Below, piece after piece: positions 50,118-59,011 of a stretch of 64,000 nucleotides of DNA (its first letter is position 1; each line of letters begins with the position of its first letter). The translations under genes were made by a program, and so were the position numbers. The notes beneath the pieces are model-generated. The model was not told the origin of the DNA, ran no database searches, and saw only the letters and a program-made list of their open reading frames with translations. Source of the stretch: JAAEUB01 sp964550345 (GTDB taxonomy: Bacteria; Pseudomonadota; Alphaproteobacteria; Rhodobacterales; Rhodobacteraceae); contig CAZJYZ010000007.1 in NCBI GenBank assembly GCA_964550345.1, forward strand, positions 1 through 64,000. Direction: 5' to 3'.

Positions 50118-51364
50118 ACATGAGCATGTCCAACCCGGTTCTGGAGCTTGCGCGCGGCGAAACACTCGACGAGCCCAAACAGGCAGTTTCGGACATGCCC
50201 AGTTCGGCGTTTGCCGCGCTTTCGCGCTCCGAGATAGATCAGGCGCTGGAAACGCTTGTCGCAATGAACGCGCCGGATGCGGCAGAAGCTTTGATCAAAC
50301 GGGCCACGGAAGGGGGGGCGTCGGTCACTTTTCCGCTTGCCCAAGCCGCCAGGCTGGCCGATCAAGGCAAAGACGATGCCGCGCTTTCACTTATCAGGGC
50401 CTGGCCACTCACTGAAGATGCCCGCCCGCCAGAGCACCTAAAAAAGGTGCTGGCGCTTTACAGGTTTGGCGACGGGGATGGCGGGCGTGCCCTATTGGAC
50501 CGCGCCGCCGAGAAGTTTCCGAAAACGCCCCATGTCATCTGGACCAAGGCTCAAAGGGCGCACCAGGATGGCGATATCGACGTAGCTGTTGAGTTTTATG
50601 AGCGCGCCAAAAAGCTGAACCCCGCCTTTGGTGATGAGGCCGACTTGATAGTGACCGCAATCCGCGATGAGCGCGCGAAATCGATGGGGCTCGATCTGTC
50701 GCTGCCGCGCGATGTGATCAGCCCGGTCGTGCTTCTTTCGATTTTGCGGGGCGGGTACGAAAAGGCAGAGCGCGATGCGCTTTTGTCGGACCTGAACCGC
50801 GACGATCGGCTGCTGGAACTTGGAACCGGCGCCGGGATCGTAGCGATGAGCGTGGCGCGCGCATTCCCTGACATGCCGATCATGACGGTTGAGGCCAATC
50901 CCGGTCTTGTCCCCATCATCCGTGAAAACTTTTCCCGCAATGGCTGCACGGCCGAGCTGGTGGAAGGCGTCGCCGGGCTGAAGGATGGCCAGGCCACCCT
51001 AAACCTTTCAAAACGCTTTCCCAGCTCGTCGACCCGGCAGCTTGACCAAAAGGGCACGGTCGAGATCACAGTTCCAAGCGTCGATGTGAACCGCCTGATC
51101 GCAGAATTCGGACCAAGCGTCATGACCATCGACGTCGAAGGCACCGAGGTCGATATCCTACCCAGTCTGAACCTTGCAGGCGTCCGCCGCCTGGTTGTCG
51201 AGTTTCACCCGCAACTGTGCGAAGCGGTGGAAATCAGCAACGCGGTCGGCAGCCTGCTGTCACAGGGCTATATCCTTGATATAGGGCCGGCCGACCGCAA
51301 TGTTTTCGGATTTAACCGGGTAGATAACATCAAACACAGCCGCGAAACGGACCAACAGACATGA
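50114..51364 (+). CDS. FkbM methyltransferase with N-terminal helical repeat domain, between pyrC and pyrE
   Basis: The 416-residue protein has an N-terminal helical region (about 30-190, TPR-like pattern, for example AKKLNPAFGDEADLIV). The C-terminal methyltransferase carries motif I LLELGTGAGIVAMSVARAF near 233-251 and MTVEANPGLVPII. The FkbM end block MTIDVEGTEVDILP...VVEFHPQ is shared with the gene at 46158. It overlaps pyrC (ATGA) and pyrE (ATGA), so it is tightly built into the pyrimidine operon even though nothing in pyrimidine synthesis needs a methyltransferase of this type. Confidence 0.85.
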   Translation: MNMSMSNPVLELARGETLDEPKQAVSDMPSSAFAALSRSEIDQALETLVAMNAPDAAEALIKRATEGGASVTFPLAQAARLADQGKDDAALSLIRAWPLTEDARPPEHLKKVLALYRFGDGDGGRALLDRAAEKFPKTPHVIWTKAQRAHQDGDIDVAVEFYERAKKLNPAFGDEADLIVTAIRDERAKSMGLDLSLPRDVISPVVLLSILRGGYEKAERDALLSDLNRDDRLLELGTGAGIVAMSVARAFPDMPIMTVEANPGLVPIIRENFSRNGCTAELVEGVAGLKDGQATLNLSKRFPSSSTRQLDQKGTVEITVPSVDVNRLIAEFGPSVMTIDVEGTEVDILPSLNLAGVRRLVVEFHPQLCEAVEISNAVGSLLSQGYILDIGPADRNVFGFNRVDNIKHSRETDQQT

Positions 51365-52035
51365 TCCCATCTTCTTTTCCCACTCAGGCCGAGATTGCCC
51401 GCTTAACCGCGAGAATGCTGTTGGAAATCAAGGCAGTACATTTCAACGCTAAACAACCTTTCACTCTCGCCTCCGGCCTGCCCAGCCCGACCTATATCGA
51501 CTGCCGCACGCCGATCTCACACCCGCGTATCCGGTCGACACTGATGGATTTTCTGGCCGTGACCGTGATGCGCAATGCCGGTTTTGAGGCCTTCGACAAT
51601 GTAGCAGGCGGCGAAACTGCCGGAATTCCTTTTGCTGCCCTGATCGCCGAGCGTCTGGGCCTGCCTATGACCTATGTACGCAAAAAACCCAAAGGGTACG
51701 GGCGCGGCGCGCGAATCGAAGGCGTAATGAATGAGGGCGAGCGGGTATTGCTGGTCGAGGACCTGACCACCGATGGTGGCTCCAAGCTGTCCTTCGTTGA
51801 TGCCATCCGTGAAACCGGGGCCACCTGCGCCCATACGGCGGTGATATTCTACTACGGCATTTTTCCCGAGACAGAAAAAACACTTGGGGATCATGGGGTT
51901 CAACTTCACCATCTGTGCACATGGGCGGACGTGCTGGCCGAGGCGCGCGCGCAAGAAGCGTTTGACGCGACCACTTTGCGTGAGGTCGAGGCCTTCCTTA
52001 ATGCCCCGCGTGACTGGCAGGATGCCCGGCGCTAG
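51361..52035 (+). CDS. pyrE: Orotate phosphoribosyltransferase
   Basis: PyrE joins orotate to PRPP to form orotidine monophosphate. The 224-residue protein has ARMLLEIKAVHFNAKQPFTLASGLPSPTYIDCR near 18-50 and the PRPP loop VLLVEDLTTDGGS near 129-141. The start overlaps the previous stop by four bases. No terminator with a clear T-run follows. Confidence 0.94.
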   Translation: MIPSSFPTQAEIARLTARMLLEIKAVHFNAKQPFTLASGLPSPTYIDCRTPISHPRIRSTLMDFLAVTVMRNAGFEAFDNVAGGETAGIPFAALIAERLGLPMTYVRKKPKGYGRGARIEGVMNEGERVLLVEDLTTDGGSKLSFVDAIRETGATCAHTAVIFYYGIFPETEKTLGDHGVQLHHLCTWADVLAEARAQEAFDATTLREVEAFLNAPRDWQDARR

Positions 52036-52208
52036 AATTTAATTTACGGTCAAATTCCGCCTGATAACACAAAATCTAGTTACAGTGACGACAAGCAGAC
52101 ATAAATGTTGTAGGGTCAGACTTACCCACAGCCAATCCACAGGATCATACAATTTGATCCGGAAACCAGCTTGGCATACACCTTCAAGGGGGTAAAACGA
52201 GGCGCGCA

Positions 52209-53696
52209 ATGAACGAAATCAGGGCAATTCAGAGCAGTGATGAAAACGGCCAAAGCCCGGAGGCTATGCCGCATCATATCGAGGCTGAGCAACAGCTTTT
52301 GGGCGCGATCCTTACCAATAATGACGTGTTTGACCGTGTGGCTTCGGTCATTAACGAAAGCCATTTTTATGAGCCGGTTCATGCCCGTATCTATGAAATT
52401 GCCGCATCGCGTATCACTAAGAATGCCCTTGCCAGCCCGGTCACCCTCAAGGCGTTCATGGAGGATGACGACGGGTTGAAAGAGCTTGGCGGCCCCGCTT
52501 ATCTGGCCCGCCTGGCAGGCGCCGCAATCAGCTCGTTCGCCGCACGTGATTACGCCCAGATGATCTATGACCTTGCCATCCGGCGTGAGTTGATCCGTCT
52601 TGGCGGTGACATTTCCGCCAAGGCCGCCAAGGTCGAGGTGTCGTCCGAGCCAAAAGAACAGATCGTCGAGGCGGAACAAGCGCTTTATAAACTCGGTGAG
52701 CAAGGCCAGTCTGAAACCGGTTTTCAGAGCTTTCTCAAAGCTGTAACCGATGCGGTTAATGTTGCCAATGCCGCCTATCAACGCGAAGGTGGTCTGGCTG
52801 GACTTTCAACCGGACTATCGGATCTCGACAACAAACTTGGCGGGCTGCACCCTTCAGACCTTCTGATTCTAGCCGGCCGTCCGTCCATGGGGAAAACCTC
52901 GCTCGCTACCAATATTGCCTTTAACGTTGCCAAAGCCTACCGCAAAGGCACCAAAAGCAGCGGTGGCGAAGGCGCAGTTGATGGGGGCGTGGTCGGATTT
53001 TTCTCGCTCGAGATGAGCGCCGAGCAACTTGCTGGCCGCATCCTTTCGGAAGCCTCGGAAATTTCGTCCCATAAAATCCGGCAAGGCGACATGAATGAAA
53101 GTGAATTTCGCCGTTTCGTCGACGCCGCCAAGACACTGGAAGCCTGCCCGCTATATATCGACGACACTGCCGCCCTGCCAATCGCCCAACTTGCCGCCCG
53201 CGCGCGGCGCCTGAAACGCACCCACGGGCTTGACCTTCTGATCATTGACTATCTGCAGCTGGTGCGTGGTTCGTCTGACAATCGCGTACAGGAAATCGGC
53301 GAAATTTCCATGGGGCTGAAAGCAATCGCCAAAGAGCTGGAAATCCCTGTCGTCGCCCTTTCCCAGCTCAGCCGTCAGGTGGAAAACCGCGACGATAAGC
53401 GCCCGCAACTCAGCGACCTGCGCGAATCAGGCTCGATTGAGCAGGACGCCGATGTGGTCATGTTCGTGTATCGGGGCGAATATTATAAAGAGCGCGAAAA
53501 ACCGGACGAAAATAATCTGGAGGCCACAGCCGCGTGGCAAGACGATATGGCACGCCTGCATGGGCGCGCCGAGGTTATCATCGGCAAACAGCGCCACGGC
53601 CCCATTGGCACAATCGACCTTTCTTTTGAAGCGCAGTTCACCCGCTTCGGCAACCTCGTTCAGGCCTGGCAGCAAGGTGGCGGCGACGGGTTCTGA
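52209..53696 (+). CDS. dnaB: Replicative DNA helicase
   Basis: DnaB is the hexameric helicase that unwinds DNA at the replication fork. The 495-residue protein has an N-terminal DnaG-interacting domain (about 20-130) and a RecA-like C-terminal domain with Walker A AGRPSMGKTS near 222-231, Walker B LLIIDYLQLV and LSQLSRQVENRDDKRPQLSDLRES. A short insertion with Gly/Ser/Lys near 247-265 precedes VGFFSLEMSAEQL. No intein is present. Confidence 0.96.
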   Translation: MNEIRAIQSSDENGQSPEAMPHHIEAEQQLLGAILTNNDVFDRVASVINESHFYEPVHARIYEIAASRITKNALASPVTLKAFMEDDDGLKELGGPAYLARLAGAAISSFAARDYAQMIYDLAIRRELIRLGGDISAKAAKVEVSSEPKEQIVEAEQALYKLGEQGQSETGFQSFLKAVTDAVNVANAAYQREGGLAGLSTGLSDLDNKLGGLHPSDLLILAGRPSMGKTSLATNIAFNVAKAYRKGTKSSGGEGAVDGGVVGFFSLEMSAEQLAGRILSEASEISSHKIRQGDMNESEFRRFVDAAKTLEACPLYIDDTAALPIAQLAARARRLKRTHGLDLLIIDYLQLVRGSSDNRVQEIGEISMGLKAIAKELEIPVVALSQLSRQVENRDDKRPQLSDLRESGSIEQDADVVMFVYRGEYYKEREKPDENNLEATAAWQDDMARLHGRAEVIIGKQRHGPIGTIDLSFEAQFTRFGNLVQAWQQGGGDGF

Positions 53697-53711
53697 TCAG
53701 AAAGGATCGCT

Positions 53712-54140
53712 ATGTCAATTCACGATTTCATGGCCGCCTACAAACGGGTTTGGGAGGGGCAGGACAGCCCCGGATTTGCAGCTTTATTCACCCCAGATGG
53801 GCAGTACCACAACACACCCTTTGCAGTTCAAACCGGTCCGGATGAGTTGATCGAATACTGGAACCGCATCCTGCTTCAGCGCGATATTCACCTCGATTAC
53901 AAGGTGTTATCGCAAGACGTTGATAGCGGTATAGCCCATTGGCATGTCAATTATCAGGTAGCCTCGGAAGAATTGTTCGAGATTTGGGCGGCGTCAACCG
54001 GTACCGGTCTGCCGGACAGGAACCCAGGCGACCCCCTTCCACGCCTTGACCTTGACGGGCTACTCACCGCCCGCTTCTCGCCAGAAGGGCTGGCCAGCGA
54101 GGTGCGTATCTGGTGGCACTCGACGATGGCGCCGGCGTAA
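53712..54140 (+). CDS. SnoaL/NTF2-like protein
   Basis: The 142-residue single-domain protein has the NTF2-like cone fold pattern YKRVWEGQDSPGFAALFTPDGQYHNTPF near 9-36 and ends in LTARFSPEGLASEVRIWWH. Such proteins are ligand-binding or small isomerase/hydrolase enzymes with very diverse roles. It starts 15 bases behind dnaB, with a GAAAGGA site between, but no functional link is apparent. Confidence 0.78.
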   Translation: MSIHDFMAAYKRVWEGQDSPGFAALFTPDGQYHNTPFAVQTGPDELIEYWNRILLQRDIHLDYKVLSQDVDSGIAHWHVNYQVASEELFEIWAASTGTGLPDRNPGDPLPRLDLDGLLTARFSPEGLASEVRIWWHSTMAPA

Positions 54141-54206
54141 CCTTCGCGCCCAATCCATCTTTACGTGAACAAGACCAGCTAAGCCCATCTTATCTCAAAA
54201 TAAAGC

Positions 54207-54234
54207 GAGGCGCGGCCCTTTCGGGCTGCGCCTC
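54207..54234. terminator. Hairpin between convergent genes
   Basis: GAGGCGCGGCCC (54207-54218) pairs, with one mismatch, with GGGCTGCGCCTC (54223-54234). The minus-strand side is followed by a GCTTTATTTTG tract, so it should end the bioY transcript and perhaps the opposite one too. Confidence 0.7.
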
Positions 54235-54262
54235 TCAATTTAATAGCGGTGTGGCTGAATAT

Positions 54263-54853
54263 TTAGCGGCGAACCAGTTTCCAGATGCCTGGCACGATCA
54301 GCGCTGCCAGCACCAGTTTCAACGCGTCACCGACAAGGAAGTTGCCCATGCCGTATTGCAGCACCCAGCCCATGCCTTTGTCGGCGGCAAACAGCCATGT
54401 CATCCCGGCCAGACCGAAAACATAAATCACCGCGTTCCCCAGCACCATGGCACCAGCCATGCCACCAAAGCTGCGGTCCCAACCTTTGCGTGCCAGCGTG
54501 CCCATCAGGGCCGCGGCGGCAACAAAACCTACCAGATAACCACCAGTTGGCCCCATCAGATAGGCCAGCCCAGCACTGTCACCGGCGAAAACTGCGACCC
54601 CAGCCGCACCCAGAGCGACATAGCCCAGGAGCGTGGCCAAACCCAACCGCGTGCCAAAAGTTGCCCCAATGGTCAGAACAACAAGCGTTTGCATGGTGAT
54701 CGGCACAGGCCACATGGGCACGCGGATCTTGGCGGCAATTGCCAATGCGGCAATACCTGCCAGTACCAGGATCACCTGTTTGGCGCGCAGCCCGGCGCCG
54801 GTATCAGCCCCGAAAACTTCGCTCAGAACCCTGTTTTGCATTACTGTAGCCAT
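54263..54853 (-). CDS. bioY: BioY biotin transporter substrate-binding component
   Basis: BioY is the S component of ECF-type biotin uptake, an integral membrane protein. The 196-residue protein has about six membrane helices, VPMWPVPITMQTLVVLTIGA near 44-63 and GPTGGYLVGFVAAAALMG near 103-120, both diagnostic. No bioM/bioN energising genes are adjacent; BioY can work alone or use a distant module. The start at 54853 has an AGAGGAAA site. CAACT-AA-AGTTG at 54871-54882, just upstream, is a small palindrome that may be an operator. Confidence 0.93.
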   Translation of the reverse strand: MATVMQNRVLSEVFGADTGAGLRAKQVILVLAGIAALAIAAKIRVPMWPVPITMQTLVVLTIGATFGTRLGLATLLGYVALGAAGVAVFAGDSAGLAYLMGPTGGYLVGFVAAAALMGTLARKGWDRSFGGMAGAMVLGNAVIYVFGLAGMTWLFAADKGMGWVLQYGMGNFLVGDALKLVLAALIVPGIWKLVRR

Positions 54854-54921
54854 TGGTGCATTTCCTCTGTCAACTAAAGTTGCGCCCGTTTTGCACCGCT
54901 TATCCGGCCTGTGCAAGCCCG

Positions 54922-55332
54922 TTAGCGCCAGTAGTCGGTTAACATCGTATAATCTTTACGCGGGCCACGCACCCGCCAGATGGACCGCCATTCCGGCCAA
55001 TGGCTGAAATTATAGCTGACCTCATAGAGGTCCGGTGGGCAATCATGCCAGGCTGTCGCCACCCGCCCCTGCAGGTCAATATGGTGAAAGTCCGAACCGT
55101 CATCGAAACATACATCCACCCCGTCCCCGGAATTTTTCCATATATACCGCCGATTTGCCTGTAGCCCTGCCTGATCCGGCAGGCGCAGCTCTCCGGCTTC
55201 CTCATAGTCATACCCACCTTCACAGGCGGTAAAGCAGGCAATGCCGTCAAAAGTGCCTGTCGACCCCGCCTGGGCGTCTTCTATCCGGCGTGACATCCGC
55301 CACCGGCCCTCAAATTCGTTAAATTCCGGCAT
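54922..55332 (-). CDS. DUF6314 family protein
   Basis: The 136-residue soluble protein has FEGRWRMSRRIEDAQAGSTGTFDGIA near 7-32, a central YEEAGELRLPDQ and a C-terminal YNFSHWPEWRSIWRVRGPRKDYTMLTDYWR block, as I recall for DUF6314. Some genomes mislabel this family as trigger factor. It resembles a lipocalin-like small-molecule or calycin fold, but no ligand is known. Confidence 0.8.
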   Translation of the reverse strand: MPEFNEFEGRWRMSRRIEDAQAGSTGTFDGIACFTACEGGYDYEEAGELRLPDQAGLQANRRYIWKNSGDGVDVCFDDGSDFHHIDLQGRVATAWHDCPPDLYEVSYNFSHWPEWRSIWRVRGPRKDYTMLTDYWR

Positions 55333-55424
55333 GCCAGCCCCCCTGCGACCAGCACACGCCTTGCTGCGCGCGCCCGCCCAGTCTATGACGCCCGCATCTG
55401 CGCATCAAATTAAAAGGCCACGCC

Positions 55425-56726
55425 ATGATCCCCCGCTATTCCCGCCCCGAAATGGTTGCCATCTGGTCACCCGAGACCAAATTCCGCATCTGGTACGAGA
55501 TCGAAGCACATGCCTGCGACGCCCAGGCCAAACTGGGCGTCATCCCGCAGGAAAACGCTGACGCGGTCTGGAAGGCCAAAGATGTGCCTTTTGATGTTGC
55601 CCGAATTGACGAAATCGAAGCCGTCACCAAGCACGATGTCATCGCCTTCCTGACCCATCTGGCCGAGATTATCGGGAGTGACGAAGCCCGCTTTGTGCAT
55701 CAGGGCATGACCTCTTCGGACGTGCTGGATACCTGCTTTAACGTGCAGCTTGTGCGCGCCACCGACATGTTGCTCGATGGCATGGTGGGTCTTCTGGCGG
55801 CCCTGAAAAAGCGCGCCTTTGAGCATAAAATGACCGTTCGCATCGGGCGCAGCCACGGCATTCACGCCGAACCCACCACGATGGGACTGACCTTCGCGCG
55901 TTTTTACGCCGAGATGGACCGAAACCTGAACCGTTTGAAAAAGGCCCGCAAGGAAATTGCCACCGGCGCCATCTCCGGCGCCATCGGTACCTTCGCCAAT
56001 ATCGACCCGGCGGTTGAGGATCATGTTTGTGAAGCTCTGGGCCTCAGCCCCGAACCGATCAGCACCCAGGTCATTCCCCGCGACCGCCACGCCGCCTTCT
56101 TTGCCGCGCTTGCCGTGGTTGGCGCCTCGATTGAAAACATCGCCACCGAAGTACGCCATATGCAGCGTACCGAGGTGCTGGAAGCGGAAGAATTCTTCTC
56201 GAAGGGGCAAAAGGGCTCGTCCGCCATGCCCCATAAACGCAACCCGGTCCTGACCGAAAACCTGACCGGCCTCGCGCGCCTTGTCCGGATGAGCGTGGTG
56301 CCCGCGCTGGAAAATGTCACCCTCTGGCATGAGCGTGACATCTCGCATTCATCCGTGGAGCGTAACATCGGCCCCGACACCACTATCACCCTCGATTTCG
56401 CCCTGGCGCGACTGACGTCAGTGGTTGAAAAACTGGTGATATATCCAGATAACATGCTGGCTAACATGAATAAATTCCGTGGCCTCATCCATTCCCAACG
56501 TGTCCTTCTGGCCTTGACGCAGGCCGGTGTCAGCCGCGAAGACAGCTATAAGCTAGTGCAACGGAATGCCATGAAGGTTTGGGAAGAAGGCAAGGATTTT
56601 AAAACCGAGCTTCTGGCGGATGCTGAGGTTACTGCGGCCCTCAGCCCGGCCGAGATCGAAGAAAAATTCGACCTCGGCTATCACACCAAACATGTTGACA
56701 CGATTTTTACGCGGGTATTTGGCTAA
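55425..56726 (+). CDS. purB: Adenylosuccinate lyase
   Basis: PurB acts twice in purine synthesis, releasing fumarate from SAICAR and from adenylosuccinate. The 433-residue protein has MIPRYSRPEM at the start, the TSSDVLDTCF block near 88-97, GRSHGIHAEPTTMG near 139-152 (catalytic His) and the signature loop GSSAMPHKRNPVLTEN near 263-278. Length is typical. Confidence 0.96.
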   Translation: MIPRYSRPEMVAIWSPETKFRIWYEIEAHACDAQAKLGVIPQENADAVWKAKDVPFDVARIDEIEAVTKHDVIAFLTHLAEIIGSDEARFVHQGMTSSDVLDTCFNVQLVRATDMLLDGMVGLLAALKKRAFEHKMTVRIGRSHGIHAEPTTMGLTFARFYAEMDRNLNRLKKARKEIATGAISGAIGTFANIDPAVEDHVCEALGLSPEPISTQVIPRDRHAAFFAALAVVGASIENIATEVRHMQRTEVLEAEEFFSKGQKGSSAMPHKRNPVLTENLTGLARLVRMSVVPALENVTLWHERDISHSSVERNIGPDTTITLDFALARLTSVVEKLVIYPDNMLANMNKFRGLIHSQRVLLALTQAGVSREDSYKLVQRNAMKVWEEGKDFKTELLADAEVTAALSPAEIEEKFDLGYHTKHVDTIFTRVFG

Positions 56727-56728
56727 AA

Positions 56729-56769
56729 CGTTTTGAAATCAACGAAAGACACGGGTTGATTTCAAAACG
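56729..56769. repeat. Perfect 15-bp inverted repeat behind purB
   Basis: CGTTTTGAAATCAAC (56729-56743) and GTTGATTTCAAAACG (56755-56769) surround an 11-base loop, immediately behind the purB stop. No T-run follows. It may be a terminator-like hairpin or a protein site. Confidence 0.8.
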
Positions 56770-56788
56770 CCCACAACAATTATTGGGC

Positions 56789-56838
56789 TAAGGCGCTTCG
56801 CCACACCCCGTGGCCTGTGGTTGGGGCGAAACGCTTTA
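56789..56838. repeat. Second, longer imperfect hairpin ahead of fliG
   Basis: TAAGGCGCTTCGCC (56789-56802) pairs imperfectly with GGCGAAACGCTTTA (56825-56838); the region between also has CCACA/TGTGG complementarity. Together with the preceding inverted repeat it fills most of the purB-fliG spacer. Confidence 0.55.
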
Positions 56839-56908
56839 AAGAGCTGGTTTTTAAGCAAAAACCCGTAAAAACGTAAGGCGTTATTAAGACCTGTCTGCTT
56901 ACCTGCCG

Positions 56909-58015
56909 ATGATGGCGAAACAGGAGGGTAAGCTGACCAACGCTTTGGCAACACAGGATTCGGGGCTGGACCTTCCGGCGCTCAGCGCCGTCGCGGGTGA
57001 CATTGGTGCATCCGCACCGCTTGCCCTGTCGAAACGCAAGAAAGCCGCAGTGATCGTGCGCCTTCTTCTGTCGGAAGGGGGCGAGATTAATCTTTCGACC
57101 CTGCCTGAGGACGTGCAGGAAGAGCTGACCCTGCAAATGTCGCAAATGCGGTTCATCAATCGTTCCACTCTGCGCGCGGTTATCGATGAATTCGTCCGTG
57201 AAATCGAAGATATCGGCCTGTCCTTCCCATCCGGGCTGGAAGGGGCATTGTCGGTGCTGAATGGGTCAATTTCCGAGGCCACGGCGGCACGTATCCGGCG
57301 ACAGGGCGGGGTTAAAATCTCCGGCGATCCCTGGGCAACGATTTCCGGGTTGGACCCGGCGCGCATTCTCCCGGTGCTTGAGGAAGAAAGCACCGAAGTT
57401 GCTGCCGTGCTCTTGTCCAAACTGAAAGTTTCCAAAGCCGCTGAACTGCTTGGAAACCTGCCGGGTAGAAGGGCGCGCCAGATCGCCTATGCCCTGTCCC
57501 TGACCGGATCCATTTCACCGGAAGTGGTTGAAAGGATTGGCCGCGCGCTGGCCGAACAACTGGACGCACAGCCCGCAACCGCCTTTACCGACGGCCCGGT
57601 CGAACGGGTCGGCGCCATCCTGAATTTTTCACCCGCAGCCACCCGGGATGACGTGCTGGAGGGGCTGGACAAAGACGATGCCGCTTTTGCCTCCGAGGTG
57701 CGCAAGGCCATTTTCACATTCGCCAATATTCCCAACCGTATCGACCCGCGCGACGTGCCAAAAATCACCCGCGATATTGACCAGGTACAATTGATCACCG
57801 CGCTTGCAGCAGCAACCGGTGTGCTGGAAAAGTCAGCCGAATTCATTCTTGGCTCAATGTCCAAACGCATGGCCGAACAGATCCGCGAGGAAATTGCCAA
57901 TCTCGGCACTGTCAAACAGGCTGATGGAGAACAGGCTATGAATGCCGTGGTCAGCGCCATCCGGGAATTGGAGGCTGCGGGCGAGATCCTGCTTTTGGCC
58001 GAAGACGATGAATAG
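56909..58015 (+). CDS. fliG: Flagellar motor switch protein FliG
   Basis: FliG forms the torque-generating switch ring of the flagellar motor. The 368-residue protein has the N-terminal domain with LSKRKKAAVIVRLLLSEGGEI near 40-60, a middle domain near 140-240, and a C-terminal domain with the NMSKRxAE-like GSMSKRMAEQIREEI near 310-324 and the typical EGEI-like end (AAGEILLLAEDDE). An ATG at 56909 has no clear ribosome site, whereas AGGAGGG (56922-56928) sits four bases before an in-frame CTG codon at 56933, so the true start may be that CTG. No other flagellar gene is in the window. Confidence 0.85.
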   Translation: MMAKQEGKLTNALATQDSGLDLPALSAVAGDIGASAPLALSKRKKAAVIVRLLLSEGGEINLSTLPEDVQEELTLQMSQMRFINRSTLRAVIDEFVREIEDIGLSFPSGLEGALSVLNGSISEATAARIRRQGGVKISGDPWATISGLDPARILPVLEEESTEVAAVLLSKLKVSKAAELLGNLPGRRARQIAYALSLTGSISPEVVERIGRALAEQLDAQPATAFTDGPVERVGAILNFSPAATRDDVLEGLDKDDAAFASEVRKAIFTFANIPNRIDPRDVPKITRDIDQVQLITALAAATGVLEKSAEFILGSMSKRMAEQIREEIANLGTVKQADGEQAMNAVVSAIRELEAAGEILLLAEDDE

Positions 58016-58117
58016 CCAGCCGCGCCACCCATTCACCGCCACGGACCGGCTTGTACCCCGGCCTTGACCGGTTTATGTCTGACGCTGGATTTTGTACCTT
58101 TTGGGGCGGGTAACGGG

Positions 58118-59011
58118 ATGAGTGACAAGGGGCCGGGGGCATGGCTGACCAACCTTGGGATGGTCTTTCTTCTGACCGCGCCGAAAATCCTGCCGTACAC
58201 GTGGCGTATCCCGTTCTACGGCTGGCTGTCGGCACGGGTTCTGACCCCGTTAACGGGTCATGAAGGCCGTTCGCGCGCCAATCTCAAACTCGTCCGCCCC
58301 GACTTGTCAAACACAGAAATCACTGCAATTTGCCGCGCCTCGGCCAATAATGCCGGGCGCATGGTTGGGGAAATGTACTCTCAAAAGGGTTTGTTTAACC
58401 GCATACAGAATTTGGAGATGCGCGGTCCGGGGGTCGATGCCCTTGAAACCGCACGTCTGGCGCGCAGGCCAATCATAGCCGTTTCCGGCCATTTCGGAAA
58501 TTACGATGTGGTGCGCGCCGTATTCAGCCGCGCGGGCCATCAGGTTGGCGGACTTTACCGGCCTATGAAAAACGTGTTCTTCAACCGTCATTACACCCGT
58601 CACCTTGAGGCGGTTGCCGCACCTTCCTTCCCGGTTGGCAGGCGTGGTTTGGGCGGCATGATCCGGCATCTGCGTGCCGGCAATATGATTGCGCTTCTGA
58701 CAGACCAGCGTGATTTTGACGGGGCAAAACTCAGCTTTTTTGGCCACCCGGTCATGACCCCGCTTTCGGCGGCCGAACTGGCCCTGAAATACGATGCAGT
58801 TGTGATTCCCGTTTATGCGATCAGGCAGGAAAACGGTCTGGATTTCGTGGTGGAGGTTGAAGCACCCGTCCCCCATACTGACGCAGAGAGCATGATGCAG
58901 GCGATCAATGACAGCCTCGAGGCGCGGGTACGTACGCATATGGGGCAATATCTGTGGGCCCATCGGCGCTGGCTGTTGCCCGTTAGTCCCGCGAAAGACA
59001 ACGCACCCTAG
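58118..59011 (+). CDS. LpxL/HtrB-type acyltransferase
   Basis: The 297-residue inner-membrane acyltransferase belongs to the lysophospholipid/lipid A late-acyltransferase family. It has the catalytic HX4D in SGHFGNYDVV near 123-132, RPMKNVFFNRHYTRH (substrate loop), and the end block YLWAHRRWLLP. One membrane segment lies near residues 13-30. The start at 58118 was chosen because the preceding frame is Leu-rich but not family-like and GGGGCGGG lies upstream. It ends overlapping the convergent DUF1223 gene by four bases. Confidence 0.88.
   Translation: MSDKGPGAWLTNLGMVFLLTAPKILPYTWRIPFYGWLSARVLTPLTGHEGRSRANLKLVRPDLSNTEITAICRASANNAGRMVGEMYSQKGLFNRIQNLEMRGPGVDALETARLARRPIIAVSGHFGNYDVVRAVFSRAGHQVGGLYRPMKNVFFNRHYTRHLEAVAAPSFPVGRRGLGGMIRHLRAGNMIALLTDQRDFDGAKLSFFGHPVMTPLSAAELALKYDAVVIPVYAIRQENGLDFVVEVEAPVPHTDAESMMQAINDSLEARVRTHMGQYLWAHRRWLLPVSPAKDNAP

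Noticed and set aside
52121..52150. DnaA-box-like TTACCCACA and AATCCACA ahead of dnaB
   Set aside because: They differ from TTATNCACA and occur once each without an AT-rich unwinding region, so no origin is claimed.
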